From: Crossiella sp. SN42
Lineage (GTDB): Bacteria > Actinomycetota > Actinomycetes > Mycobacteriales > Pseudonocardiaceae
DNA length: 64,000 nucleotides
Direction of reading: 5' to 3'
NCBI RefSeq assembly: GCF_023897065.1
Contig: NZ_JAMHIV010000024.1
Coordinates: forward strand, 62,001-126,000
Part shown: in pieces, positions 50,835 to 59,906 of the stretch
Layout: the number at the start of each line of letters is the position of its first letter
Numbering within the stretch: the first letter of the stretch is position 1
Translations under genes and position numbers: made by a program
The notes under the pieces: model-generated
Databases searched by the model: none
What the model was told of the DNA's origin: nothing
Seen by the model: the letters and a program-made list of their open reading frames with translations, nothing else

Positions 50835-52655
50835 ATGACCGCACTGACCATCCCCGGTCTCGATCAGGCACCCACGACGCACGCGCGCCTGCTTTCCTGG
50901 GTTCGTGAGGTCGCGGAACTGACCGCGCCGGACGAGGTCGTCTGGGTCGACGGGTCGCCCGAGGAAGCTGAGCGCCTGAACCAGAAACTGGTCGACGCAG
51001 GCACCTTTGTGCGACTCCAGAACAAACCGAACTCGTTCTGGTGTGCCTCTGACCCCAATGACGTGGCCAGGGTGGAAGAGCGGACCTACATCTGTTCCGT
51101 TGACGAGGCCGACGCCGGTCCGACCAACAACTGGATGAATCCGGTCGAGATGAAGTCCATCATGACCGAGCTCTACCGCGGTTGCATGCGCGGCCGCACG
51201 ATGTACGTCATTCCGTTCTGCATGGGCCCGCTCAGCGCGGAAAAGCCCATGCTGGGCGTGGAAATCACCGACTCCGAATACGTCGTTGCGTCCATGGGCA
51301 TCATGACCCGCATGGGCAGCAAAGCGTTGGCGCTCTTCGGTGACGACGCCGACTACGTGCCCTGCCTGCACTCGGTCGGCGCGCCGCTGGAGCCCGGCCA
51401 GCAGGACGTGCCGTGGCCCTGCAACGACACCAAGTACATCACCCACTTCCCGGAGACCCGCGAGATCTGGAGCTTCGGCTCCGGCTACGGCGGCAACGCG
51501 TTGCTGGGCAAGAAGTGCTACTCGCTGCGCATCGCCTCCACGATCGCGCGCGAAGAGGGCTGGCTGGCCGAGCACATGCTGATCCTCAAGCTGACCTCGC
51601 CGGAGCAGAAGGTCCACTACATCGCCGCGGCGTTCCCCTCGGCCTGTGGCAAGACCAACCTGGCCATGCTGGAGCCGACCATCCCCGGCTGGAAGGTCGA
51701 GACCCTCGGCGACGACATCGCCTGGATGCGCTTCGGTGAGGACGGCCGCCTGTACGCGGTGAACCCGGAGGCCGGCTTCTTCGGCGTCGCGCCCGGCACC
51801 AACTGGAAGACCAACCCGAACGCCATGCGCACCATCGAGCGCGGCAACTCGGTGTTCACCAACGTCGCGCTCACCGACGACGGCGACATCTGGTGGGAGG
51901 GCATGGAGAACACGCCCGCGCACGCCACCTCGTGGAAGAAGCAGGACTGGACCCCGGCCGACGGTGAGAACGGGGTGCTCAGCTCGCACGCCAACTCCCG
52001 TTACTGCACGCCGATGTCGCAGTGCCCGGTGCTCGCGCCGGAGTGGGACGACCCCAACGGCGTGCCGATCTCGGCGATCTTCTTCGGCGGCCGCCGCGGC
52101 ACCACCATCCCGCTGGTGAACGAGGCCCGCGACTGGCAGCACGGCGTGTTCATGGGCGCCACCCTCTCCAGCGAGAAGACCGCGGCCGCCGCGGGCAAGG
52201 TCGGCGACGTGCGCCGCGACCCGATGGCCATGCTGCCCTTCATCGGCTACCACGCCGGTGACTACTTCGCGCACTGGATCTCCGTCGGCAAGAACGCCGA
52301 CTCGGTGAAGCTGCCGAAGATCTTCTACGTGAACTGGTTCCGCCGGGGCGACGACAAGCGCTTCCTGTGGCCCGGATTCGGCGAGAACGGCCGCATCCTG
52401 AAGTGGGCCATCGAGCGCATCGAGGGCAAGGCCGCGGCCCAGGAGACCCCGATCGGCCACGTGCCGACCGCGGACGACCTGGACCTGTCCGGACTGGACG
52501 CGCCGAGGGCCGACATCGAGGCCGCGCTGGCCGTGGATGTGGACGAATGGCGGGCCGAACTGCCGCTCATCGAGGAGTGGTTCACTCAGATCGGTGACAA
52601 GCTGCCCAGCTCGCTGCGTGACGAGCTGGAGGCGCTCAAGCAGCGTCTTGCCTGA
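50835..52655 (+). CDS. pckG: GTP-dependent phosphoenolpyruvate carboxykinase
   Basis: 606 residues, the usual length. The enzyme turns oxaloacetate and GTP into PEP, the entry to gluconeogenesis. The kinase-1 P-loop [12 protein letters not shown] (about 267-278), kinase-2 LGDDIAWM, the [18 protein letters not shown] segment, and the GTP-type [25 protein letters not shown] (key [11 protein letters not shown]) are all present. The ATG at 50835 has an AGGAGA site; the open frame to 50742 is not conserved-looking. A strong hairpin follows. It may be regulated by carbon source, but nothing in sequence shows it. Confidence 0.97.
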   Translation: MTALTIPGLDQAPTTHARLLSWVREVAELTAPDEVVWVDGSPEEAERLNQKLVDAGTFVRLQNKPNSFWCASDPNDVARVEERTYICSVDEADAGPTNNWMNPVEMKSIMTELYRGCMRGRTMYVIPFCMGPLSAEKPMLGVEITDSEYVVASMGIMTRMGSKALALFGDDADYVPCLHSVGAPLEPGQQDVPWPCNDTKYITHFPETREIWSFGSGYGGNALLGKKCYSLRIASTIAREEGWLAEHMLILKLTSPEQKVHYIAAAFPSACGKTNLAMLEPTIPGWKVETLGDDIAWMRFGEDGRLYAVNPEAGFFGVAPGTNWKTNPNAMRTIERGNSVFTNVALTDDGDIWWEGMENTPAHATSWKKQDWTPADGENGVLSSHANSRYCTPMSQCPVLAPEWDDPNGVPISAIFFGGRRGTTIPLVNEARDWQHGVFMGATLSSEKTAAAAGKVGDVRRDPMAMLPFIGYHAGDYFAHWISVGKNADSVKLPKIFYVNWFRRGDDKRFLWPGFGENGRILKWAIERIEGKAAAQETPIGHVPTADDLDLSGLDAPRADIEAALAVDVDEWRAELPLIEEWFTQIGDKLPSSLRDELEALKQRLA

Positions 52656-52673
52656 TCAGCCTCACGCACCAGA

Positions 52674-52715
52674 GCTCGGGGCCCGGTGGCCAGCGTCGTC
52701 CGCCGGGCCCCGAGC
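52674..52715 (+). terminator. Terminator of pckG
   Basis: GCTCGGGGCCCGG (52674-52686) pairs with CCGGGCCCCGAGC (52703-52715), a perfect 13-bp stem, followed by TGGTTTGTGT. Confidence 0.88.
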
Positions 52716-52756
52716 CTGGTTTGTGTGACCCTGTGGCAAGGGACACAGTGAAGTGC

Positions 52757-53617
52757 ATGCCCGAACGTCCTGGTCCCGCCACTCGCGCCCGCAGGGTGTG
52801 TGCCGTGCTGCGCACCCTGCGCAAGGCCAACCGCCTCACCCTGCATCAGGTCGCGATCGCCCTCGGCGTCTCGGTGACCAAGGTGCAACGCATGGAGACC
52901 GGGCGGCGCGGCCTGCACGTCGACGACGTGAACGCCCTGCTCACCCTGTACCAGGTGCCCGCGCAGCAGCGGGCCGAGCTGCTCGCCCAGGTGGGCGCGG
53001 CGGCCAACCCCGGCTGGTGGCAGGCCCCCGGCTCGCGGCTGCCCGCCGACCTGCGCCAGCTGATCGGCCTTGAGGACGAGGCCGCGGTGGTGCGCGACTA
53101 CGAGCTGGCCATGGTGCCCAGCCTGCTGCAGACCGCCGAGTACGCCAGGTCCGCGCTGGGCGGCATGGACCACCGGCTGCACGAGCCCGATCTGGGCCGC
53201 CAGGTCGCGGCCACCATGACCAGGCAGATGGTGCTGGCCAGGCCCACCCCGCCGAACCTGCACTGCGTGGTGGAGGAGAGCGCGTTGCAGCGGCCGATCG
53301 GCGGGCCAGGGGTGCTGGCCCGCCAGTTGCAGGCGCTGTGCGTGCTGGCGGAGCGGCCCAACGTCACCCTGCGGGTGCTGCCCGGCAGCCGGGGCGCGCA
53401 TCCCGGACTGCGCGGGTCGATGACCATCCTGGAGTTCGCCGACGCGCCCACCCTGGTGTGCGTGCCCACGGCGGGCACGCACACCTTCCTGCAGACCGCG
53501 GCCGAGGTGGACCGGGCGCGGGAGGCCTGGGCGGTGCTGGAGCACCTGGCCCTGCCACCGGCGGAGTCGGCACACCTGCTGGGCGGGTACGCCGGTGAGC
53601 TGGCCCGCGCTAGCTGA
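52757..53617 (+). CDS. XRE-family regulator with DUF5753 domain
   Basis: 286 residues. The N-terminal helix-turn-helix (about 14-70) contains LTLHQVAIALGVSVTKVQRMETGRRG, key motif ALGVSVTKVQRMETG. The rest is the DUF5753 domain of Streptomyces-type XRE proteins: WWQAPG, LIGLEDEAAVVRDYELAMVPSLLQTAEYA and VEESALQRPIGG. These regulators usually sit next to a small DUF397 partner gene; none was found here. The ATG at 52757 is used. The gene converges on the first S33 peptidase gene with an 8-base overlap of stops. Confidence 0.88.
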   Translation: MPERPGPATRARRVCAVLRTLRKANRLTLHQVAIALGVSVTKVQRMETGRRGLHVDDVNALLTLYQVPAQQRAELLAQVGAAANPGWWQAPGSRLPADLRQLIGLEDEAAVVRDYELAMVPSLLQTAEYARSALGGMDHRLHEPDLGRQVAATMTRQMVLARPTPPNLHCVVEESALQRPIGGPGVLARQLQALCVLAERPNVTLRVLPGSRGAHPGLRGSMTILEFADAPTLVCVPTAGTHTFLQTAAEVDRAREAWAVLEHLALPPAESAHLLGGYAGELARAS

Positions 53618-55160
53618 TCGCCGGGAACGGCGGCCGTGGCTTGGCCGCCGGGTCCGGCATGGGCTCGCCCGCGCAGGTGCTGCCGTTGGCGGGCAGGGCG
53701 CCGGTGGTCAGGTAGGCGCTGACCCTGGCGTCCACGCAGGCGTTGCCGCGCAGGTACATCCAGTGGTCGCCCTCGTCGGCGACCACCAGCATCGGCGAGC
53801 CCTTGGGCAGCACCCGCTGGGCCCGCTGGGCGCCCTCGATCGGGGTCTGCGGGTCGCGCACGGAGTTCACCAGCAGCATCGGCGGCAGGCCGCGGCCGGT
53901 GACCTCGGGCAGGCGGAACTCGGGGCGCTGCCAGGACATGCACTGCTGCACGATCTTCTGCCAGCCCATCAGCGGATACCTGCGGCCCAGTCGCTCGGAC
54001 TCGGCGATGGTCCCGGCCCGGCCGCCGCGGTAGGGCGTGTCGTTGCAGACGATGGACAACGCGGTGCCGGTCTGGCTGTCCGGGTCCGGGGTGAGGATGT
54101 CCTGTCCTGGCGCGGACTCCGCCGCCGGGCCGCCCTCGCTGAGCCGCTTGAGCAGGGCCAGGTTCGCCGCGGCGCCGGGGAAGTAGTCCTGCTGCCCCTG
54201 GGCGCCGACGATCACCATGTCGAGGTCCGCGCCGCCCAGCAGTCTTCCTTGCACCTCAACGGGTTTCGCGGCCAGCCGGGCCCGCACGGTCTCGTACGTC
54301 GCGCCCGTCTCGGCCGCGGTGCGGCCCCAGCCGTAGCGGTCGTGGTGCCGGGCCAGCCAGGGCAGGAAGTCGGTGCGGAACCGGCGTTCCATGGCACGGG
54401 CCTGGTCGTTGAGCAGCTGCTGCCAGGTCGCGGTGACATCGGGGACCGAGTCCAGCACGAACCGGCCCACCCGGTGCGGGAAGTAGGTGGCGTAGAACGG
54501 GCCGAGCCAGGCGCCGCCGGACACCCCGTAATAGTTGATCTTGTGTTCGCCGAGCAGGTGGCGCAGCAGGTCGAGGTCGTGCGCGGTCTGCTCGGTGTTG
54601 ACGTGCTTGCCCAGTTCGCTGTTCTGGCAGTCGCGGGCGATGGCGTCGTTGACCGCCAGGAACTTCGCCAGGTTGGCCGGGCTGCGGTCCCGCCAGTCCG
54701 GCAGCGGCGAGGGCGCGGTGGGCCGGCAGCTGACCTGGCTGCTGCCGCCGGTGCCGCGCACGTCGATGCCGTAGACGTCGTGGCTGGCCAGCACCGCCTG
54801 CTGGCCGGCGGCCAGGAAGTTCAGCGGGAAGGACCGGCCCGCCTCGCCCGGTCCGCCGGGGTTGGTGAACAGCACACCCTGGCGGAGGCCGGTGGCGCGC
54901 AGCCGGGTGATCGCCACGGTGATGTCCTTGCCCTCGCGCGGGCGGCGCCAGTTCGTCGGCGCGGTGTAGCCGGCGCATTCCAGCGCGGTGCCGCCCGGTG
55001 GCAGGCCGGGTGGCGGGTTGGCCTGGTCGAAGCAGGGTTTCCAGTCCAGGCGCTGGGTGAGGTAGCGGCTCGGGGTGGACTCGGTGGCGAAGGCGGCCGC
55101 GGGCGCGGCGAGCAGCGCGGCGGCCACCGCCAGCACGGTTGCCTTGCGTCTCAAGGACAT
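53610..55160 (-). CDS. Secreted S33-family alpha/beta-hydrolase peptidase, copy 1
   Basis: 516 residues. A signal peptide (about 1-26) precedes an alpha/beta-hydrolase fold of the tripeptidyl-aminopeptidase/SlpD type. Catalytic Ser in YYGVSGGAWLG (G-x-S-x-G), Asp in NSVRDPQTP, His in DEGDHWMY. The oxyanion/N-terminal motif FTNPGGPGEAG and DVRGTGGSS are present. It trims N-terminal peptides from proteins outside the cell. It overlaps the upstream paralogue by 10 bases, so the pair is one operon. Confidence 0.88.
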   Translation of the reverse strand: MSLRRKATVLAVAAALLAAPAAAFATESTPSRYLTQRLDWKPCFDQANPPPGLPPGGTALECAGYTAPTNWRRPREGKDITVAITRLRATGLRQGVLFTNPGGPGEAGRSFPLNFLAAGQQAVLASHDVYGIDVRGTGGSSQVSCRPTAPSPLPDWRDRSPANLAKFLAVNDAIARDCQNSELGKHVNTEQTAHDLDLLRHLLGEHKINYYGVSGGAWLGPFYATYFPHRVGRFVLDSVPDVTATWQQLLNDQARAMERRFRTDFLPWLARHHDRYGWGRTAAETGATYETVRARLAAKPVEVQGRLLGGADLDMVIVGAQGQQDYFPGAAANLALLKRLSEGGPAAESAPGQDILTPDPDSQTGTALSIVCNDTPYRGGRAGTIAESERLGRRYPLMGWQKIVQQCMSWQRPEFRLPEVTGRGLPPMLLVNSVRDPQTPIEGAQRAQRVLPKGSPMLVVADEGDHWMYLRGNACVDARVSAYLTTGALPANGSTCAGEPMPDPAAKPRPPFPAIS

Positions 55161-56632
55161 CTGGCTTCCCCCTCAGGAAGTCTGCCGTGGGCGAGGAAGG
55201 CCTCGACCGTGGTGTTCACGCACGGGTTGCCGAGGTAGAGGCCGTGATCGCCACCGGCGACGACCAGCAGCCGGGAGCCGGGCAGGCGCTGTTGCAGGCG
55301 GCGCGCGCCCTCGATCGGCGTCTTCGGGTCCTGTTCGGACTGCACGATCAGCATCGGCGGCAGGCCGTGGCCGGTGACCCGGACGACCGGCAGGTCCGGC
55401 CGCTGCCAGCCGAGGCAGTCGTTGACCACCTGGGCCCAGCCGTAGAGCGGGTACCGCTGGCCCAGCCGGGCCGAGTCGGTCACCAGCGAGGCCCTGGTGA
55501 ACCGGGATGGCGTGTCGTTGCAGCGGATCGCGGTGTAGACCGCGCCGTAGCTGGCCGGGTCCGGGTTGAGGATGTCCGAGCCGGGCGGCGCGGCCAGCGG
55601 GGCGGCCTGCCCCTTGTCCAGCGCGGCCAGCTGACCGGCCAGGCCGGGGAAGGCGGCGGCGTGGCCGAGGCCGCCGAGAATGATCGCGTCCAGCACGGCC
55701 CCGTTGATCCCGTTGACCGGAGCCGTTGCCAGGCGGGCACGCAATCCCTCGTACCGGGCATGTGCGGCGGCCGGGGTCTGGCCCCAGCCGTAGGTCGCGT
55801 GCCGTTGCGCCAGCCAGGGCAGGAAGCCCTCGCGGAACCGGCGCTCGTAGGCCATCGGCAGCGTGGCCTGGGTGCTCTCCCAGCTGCCGGTGGCGTCCAT
55901 CGCCGAGTCCAGCGCGAACCGGCCGGTCCGGTGCGGGAACAGGGTGGCGTAGTGCGTGGCCAGCCAGGTCCCGGCGGAGATGCCGAGGAAGTTGATCTTC
56001 CGCTGGCCGAGCAGGTGGCGCAGCAGGTCCAGGTCGCGGGCGGTCTGCGCGGTGGTGGTGGTCGCCGCCCGCTCGCCGAGGAAGACCTGGCAGTCGCGGA
56101 TGATCCGCTCGGCCTGGTCCTGCAGGGCGGTCAGGTTGGCCGGGGTGCGGTCCCTCGGGTCCAGCGGCAGTTCTGGTGCCGCCGCGGCCGGTGGCCCGCA
56201 GCGGACCGGTGAGCTGGCGCCGGTGCCGCGCGGGTCGATGCCGATGAGGTCGAAGCGCTCGGCGAGCTCGGTGCGGCGGGACAGCGACAGCGGCAGCCTG
56301 CGGCCGGGCGCGCCCGGTCCGCCGGGGTTGGTGAACAGCACGCCTGCCGCCGGGCCGGTGGCCCTGATCCGGCTCACCGCGATGCTGATCGTCTGGTGCC
56401 CCGGGCGGTGCCAGTCCAGCGGGGCCTGGAACTCCGCGCACTCCAGGCGCTCGAAGTTCGCCGGTGGGTTCGGTGGCGGGTTCGCCGGATCGAAGCAGGG
56501 ACGCCAGGACAGCTGCTGGCGGGTCAGCGGATCGGCCTTGGCGAGGGCCGGAGTTGTTGCCAGGGAAAGGAAAACCGTGCTGAGCAAGACAAGCCCGATG
56601 GTGCGGTTCTTGGTGCGGTGCTGGGTGTACAC
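55151..56632 (-). CDS. Secreted S33-family alpha/beta-hydrolase peptidase, copy 2
   Basis: 493 residues, paralogue of the next gene downstream. Signal peptide about 1-31; FTNPGGPGAPG; DPRGTGASS; catalytic Ser in FLGISAGTWLA, Asp in QSEQDPKTP, and His in AGGDHGLYLG. All three residues are intact, as in copy 1, so both are probably active. The GTG at 56632 has GAGGGGAG upstream. First gene of a two-gene operon. Specificity may differ between the copies. Confidence 0.88.
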   Translation of the reverse strand: MYTQHRTKNRTIGLVLLSTVFLSLATTPALAKADPLTRQQLSWRPCFDPANPPPNPPANFERLECAEFQAPLDWHRPGHQTISIAVSRIRATGPAAGVLFTNPGGPGAPGRRLPLSLSRRTELAERFDLIGIDPRGTGASSPVRCGPPAAAAPELPLDPRDRTPANLTALQDQAERIIRDCQVFLGERAATTTTAQTARDLDLLRHLLGQRKINFLGISAGTWLATHYATLFPHRTGRFALDSAMDATGSWESTQATLPMAYERRFREGFLPWLAQRHATYGWGQTPAAAHARYEGLRARLATAPVNGINGAVLDAIILGGLGHAAAFPGLAGQLAALDKGQAAPLAAPPGSDILNPDPASYGAVYTAIRCNDTPSRFTRASLVTDSARLGQRYPLYGWAQVVNDCLGWQRPDLPVVRVTGHGLPPMLIVQSEQDPKTPIEGARRLQQRLPGSRLLVVAGGDHGLYLGNPCVNTTVEAFLAHGRLPEGEARCP

Positions 56633-56766
56633 CCGTGCTCCCCTCAGTGCGCCTGTTGGTCACGCTAAGGAAAAACGGTGGAGCGCGCAGTGAACCTGGA
56701 CCACACTCAGGGCGTCTTCAGGGGAGTACGTAAGGGGAAAATCAGCGAGAAGTAGGGAGGTGTGCC

Positions 56767-56901
56767 ATGGCCGGGCTGGCGATGCTCGTGCTTGCTGTGG
56801 CCGCCGTGGTGATGGTTCTGCTGGCGCAGCAGGGGGAACGTCCGGGGGCGGAGCTGGACGCGCGCACCCATGAGCGCCTGCCCACCGGGTCAGGCCGGTA
56901 G
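56767..56901 (+). CDS. 44-residue single-helix membrane peptide
   Basis: Reads MAGLAMLVLAVAAVVMVLLA, one membrane helix, then QQGERPGAELDARTHERLPTGSGR, with key polar residues E, R, D and H (split after QQGERPGAELD). GGGAGG lies 7 bases upstream of the ATG, which argues for real translation. It overlaps the 3' end of the converging lipoprotein gene by 12 bases. No function is recognised; small membrane peptides often modulate transporters or sensor kinases. Confidence 0.55.
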   Translation: MAGLAMLVLAVAAVVMVLLAQQGERPGAELDARTHERLPTGSGR

Positions 56902-57756
56902 CTCGGCCTGACCGCCGATGCCGCGGACGGTCTTGGAGACCGGCTTGTTCGTCTCGGCGAAACAGGTGCCGACGGTGTAGCCCTCCGACCAGTCGCGTTC
57001 GGAGGGCACCCGCCAGCTGGTCGCCACGTCCGGGCGGCCCTCCGGCGCCAGCAGGTAGTCGATGACCACCTGCTTGCAGTGCTTGTCCATGGTCGAGTGC
57101 AGCTGCTCGGCCGACGGGATCTTGTCGCTGCTCTTGCCCAGGTTCTTCACCGAGGGCAGCGCCTCACCCACGTGCGGCTGGTCGCACGGCACGCCGACCA
57201 GCGTCTCCGCCTTCGACGGCGAACCGGCCGTGCACAGCTGGTAGGCCCAGAAGTCCTTCTTCAGCGCGTCCTTGAGCGAACCGGTGCGGCTGACCGGCGC
57301 GCCGTCCGGGCCGACCTCGACCACGGTGCAGATCACGTAGTGCTGCCCGGTGGCCCACAGCGCCTTGTCCGGCCAGATCGCGCCCACCCGCAGCCTGCTG
57401 GCCGGGGCGGCCTCGCTGCCCATGTACTCGGTGAGCTTCTCCGCGCACCGCGGGATCGAGCTGGCCAGCAGGGTCGAGTCGTCGGGGTAGGCCTTGGGCA
57501 GGTGCTGCGGCAGCGTCTCCAGCCAGGTCACCTCGGCCTCGTGCGAGCGCGCGCAGGGCACCCGGCCCAGCACCTTGGCGTCGAAGCACTCGCCGACACC
57601 GGGCAGCTTCTCCTCCGGCGGCGCGGTCAGCTTCGTGGTCGGCCGCACCGGCACCACCCCGCTCACCGAGGCCGGCTCGCCGGCCACGGTCGCGCCGGTG
57701 GTGCAGCCGGCGGCCAGCAACGCGGACAGCGTGAGCGCCAGTGCTGCCCTCCGCAT
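56890..57756 (-). CDS. Septum-formation-type lipoprotein
   Basis: 288 residues. The lipobox LLAAGC (Cys18) marks a lipoprotein. Two repeated units each contain a GxCF and a PCxxxHEAEV/PCDQPHVGEA pair (VGECFDAKVLGRVPCARSHEAEV and CTAGSPSKAETLVGVPCDQPH), the pattern of the septum-formation domain found in actinobacteria; here I cite key residues GECF, CARSHE, CDQPH and GTCF. Cysteines are likely disulphide-bonded outside the membrane. The exact role is unknown. It converges on the 44-residue peptide gene. Confidence 0.8.
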   Translation of the reverse strand: MRRAALALTLSALLAAGCTTGATVAGEPASVSGVVPVRPTTKLTAPPEEKLPGVGECFDAKVLGRVPCARSHEAEVTWLETLPQHLPKAYPDDSTLLASSIPRCAEKLTEYMGSEAAPASRLRVGAIWPDKALWATGQHYVICTVVEVGPDGAPVSRTGSLKDALKKDFWAYQLCTAGSPSKAETLVGVPCDQPHVGEALPSVKNLGKSSDKIPSAEQLHSTMDKHCKQVVIDYLLAPEGRPDVATSWRVPSERDWSEGYTVGTCFAETNKPVSKTVRGIGGQAELPA

Positions 57757-57966
57757 GCTCGCCTCCCTCGCTGACCGTGATCGTGCGGCTACCGTGCCGT
57801 ACGGCTGGTGCGCTGTTGGTCACGATTCGGGCACTTCGAACACAGGGTTTTCCTGCTGCCCGATGACGACCATTGCCCCACATGCCTAACATCCGCGACA
57901 CATCCGCGCCCGGCAAGGTCACCGTAGCGGTGGCAGGCCCGCGGGGGAGGACAACGGAGGAGTTCG

Positions 57967-58257
57967 ATGCCGTCTGGTTCGTCACCACCGGTCTCTGCGC
58001 GCCCCAGCGGGCTGCGCTGGAACTGGTGGAACCTGCTGCTCGTGGTGCCGCTGCTGATGCTGGTCACCCCGATGATCAACTTTGATGAGCCGCGGCTGCT
58101 CGGCCTGCCGTTCTTCTACTGGTCGCAGTTCGCCTTCGTGCCGCTGGGCGTGGTCTGCGTCGGGCTGGTCTACCTCAAGACCAGGGACGAGCCGGTGGTC
58201 ACGGACGCGCCGGACCGCCTCGACGTGGACCGGCTGGACGAGGGGGACAAGGCGTGA
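57967..58257 (+). CDS. DUF3311 small membrane protein, symporter partner
   Basis: 96 residues with two membrane helices: NLLLVVPLLMLVTPMIN and FAFVPLGVVCVGLVYL, with a conserved FDEPRLLGLPFFYWSQF loop. DUF3311 proteins are found just before SSS-family permeases such as MctP and probably assist them. GGAGGA precedes the ATG. It overlaps the symporter gene by 4 bases (GTGA). Confidence 0.85.
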   Translation: MPSGSSPPVSARPSGLRWNWWNLLLVVPLLMLVTPMINFDEPRLLGLPFFYWSQFAFVPLGVVCVGLVYLKTRDEPVVTDAPDRLDVDRLDEGDKA

Positions 58258-59906
58258 GCGAGATCCAGTGGCCCCAGCTGATCGTCTTCGCGGTGCTGTT
58301 CCTGCTGGTGACGGTGCTCGGGTTCGTGGCATCCAAGTGGAAGGCCGGTGACACCCTCGACCACCTCGACGAGTGGGGCCTTGGCGGCCGCAAGTTCGGC
58401 TCCTGGATCACCTGGTTCCTGGTCGGCGGCGACCTCTACACCGCCTACACCTTCGTCGCGGTGCCTGCACTGATCTTCGGCGCGGGCGCGATGGGCTTCT
58501 TCGCGCTGCCCTACACGGTGATCCTGTACCCGCTGGTGTTCCTGCCGCTGCTGCGCATGTGGTCGGTGTCCAGGGTGCACGGCTACGTGACCCCGGCCGA
58601 CTTCGTCCGCGGCCGCTACGGCTCGCGCATCCTGGCCCTGCTGATCGCGGTCACCGGCATCATCGCCACCATGCCCTACATCGCGTTGCAGCTGGTGGGG
58701 CTGGAAGCGGTGCTGCGCACCATGGGCTTCAACGGCAGCGGCCTGCTCGGGCACCTGCCGCTGTTCATCGGCTTCCTGATCCTGGCCGTCTACACCTACC
58801 AGTCCGGCCTGCGCGCCCCGGCGCTGATCGCCTTCGTCAAGGACACGTTGATCTACATCGTGATCCTGGTCGCGGTCATCTACCTGCCCGCCAAGCTGGG
58901 CGGCTGGACCACCATCTTCGAGCGCTCCTCCGAGCTGCTGTCCCAGCCGGGGGCCAACGGCCAGCCCAAGGGCTCGCTGCTGCTGAACCCGAACAACCAG
59001 CTCCAGTACGCCACCCTGGCGCTGGGCTCGGCGCTGGCGCTGTTCCTCTACCCGCACTCGCTGACCGGCATCCTGGCCTCCAGGGGCCGCAACGTGATCA
59101 AGAAGAACATGGTCGCGCTGCCCGCCTACTCGCTGCTGCTGGGCCTGCTGGCGCTGCTCGGCTACGTGGCGCTGACCGCGGGCACCAAGCCGCTGATGAA
59201 CAACGCCACCGGGCGGCCGGACTCCAACACCATCGTGCCGGTGCTCTTCGACCAGCAGTTCCCCGGCTGGTTCGCCGGTATCGCCTTCGCCGCGATCGGC
59301 ATCGGCGCGCTGGTCCCGGCCGCGATCATGTCCATCGCCGCGGCCAACCTATGGACCCGCAACATCTACAAGGAGTACCTGAAGAAGGACGCCTCGCCGA
59401 AGCAGGAGGCGCAGCAGGCCAAGCTGGCCTCGCTGGTGGTCAAGTTCGGCGCGGTCGCCTTCATCGTCTTCGTCGACCCGCAGTACTCCATCGACCTGCA
59501 GCTGATCGGCGGCGTGATCATCCTGCAGACGCTGCCCGCGGTGGCGATCGCGCTCTACACCCGCTGGTTCCACGTGTATGGCCTGGTCGCGGGCTGGATC
59601 GCCGGTATGGGCTACGGCTTCTACCTGCTCTACCAGATCCCGAACCCGGCGGCGGGCCGCGCGCACTTCGGCGGTTCCGCGCTGACCCTGGACAAGCTGT
59701 CCCTGCTCGGCTGGGAGCCCTTCGCCGGGTCCAAGGTGCAGATCTACGTCGGGTTCGTCGCGCTGCTGGTGAACCTGGTGGTCGCGGTGGTCGGCACGAT
59801 CATCGCCAGGCAGCTCAAGGTGCTCAACGGCACCGATGAAACCAAGGGCGAGGACTACCACGCCGACGAGGGCGACCCCTCGCTCAAGGCGGTCGCCGCG
59901 CACTGA
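58254..59906 (+). CDS. SSS-family sodium:solute symporter, MctP-like monocarboxylate permease
   Basis: 550 residues with about 13 helices. WGLGGRKFGSWITWFLVGGDLYTAYTFVAVPA is the family start (key LGGRKFG and GGDLYTAYTF), followed by GYVTPADFVRGRYGS and a PAAIMSIAAANLWTRNIYKEYL segment in the sodium-site region. MctP of Rhizobium carries lactate, pyruvate and alanine. It works with the DUF3311 protein upstream. Its 3' end overlaps the converging PhoD-like gene by 52 bases. Confidence 0.9.
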   Translation: MSEIQWPQLIVFAVLFLLVTVLGFVASKWKAGDTLDHLDEWGLGGRKFGSWITWFLVGGDLYTAYTFVAVPALIFGAGAMGFFALPYTVILYPLVFLPLLRMWSVSRVHGYVTPADFVRGRYGSRILALLIAVTGIIATMPYIALQLVGLEAVLRTMGFNGSGLLGHLPLFIGFLILAVYTYQSGLRAPALIAFVKDTLIYIVILVAVIYLPAKLGGWTTIFERSSELLSQPGANGQPKGSLLLNPNNQLQYATLALGSALALFLYPHSLTGILASRGRNVIKKNMVALPAYSLLLGLLALLGYVALTAGTKPLMNNATGRPDSNTIVPVLFDQQFPGWFAGIAFAAIGIGALVPAAIMSIAAANLWTRNIYKEYLKKDASPKQEAQQAKLASLVVKFGAVAFIVFVDPQYSIDLQLIGGVIILQTLPAVAIALYTRWFHVYGLVAGWIAGMGYGFYLLYQIPNPAAGRAHFGGSALTLDKLSLLGWEPFAGSKVQIYVGFVALLVNLVVAVVGTIIARQLKVLNGTDETKGEDYHADEGDPSLKAVAAH

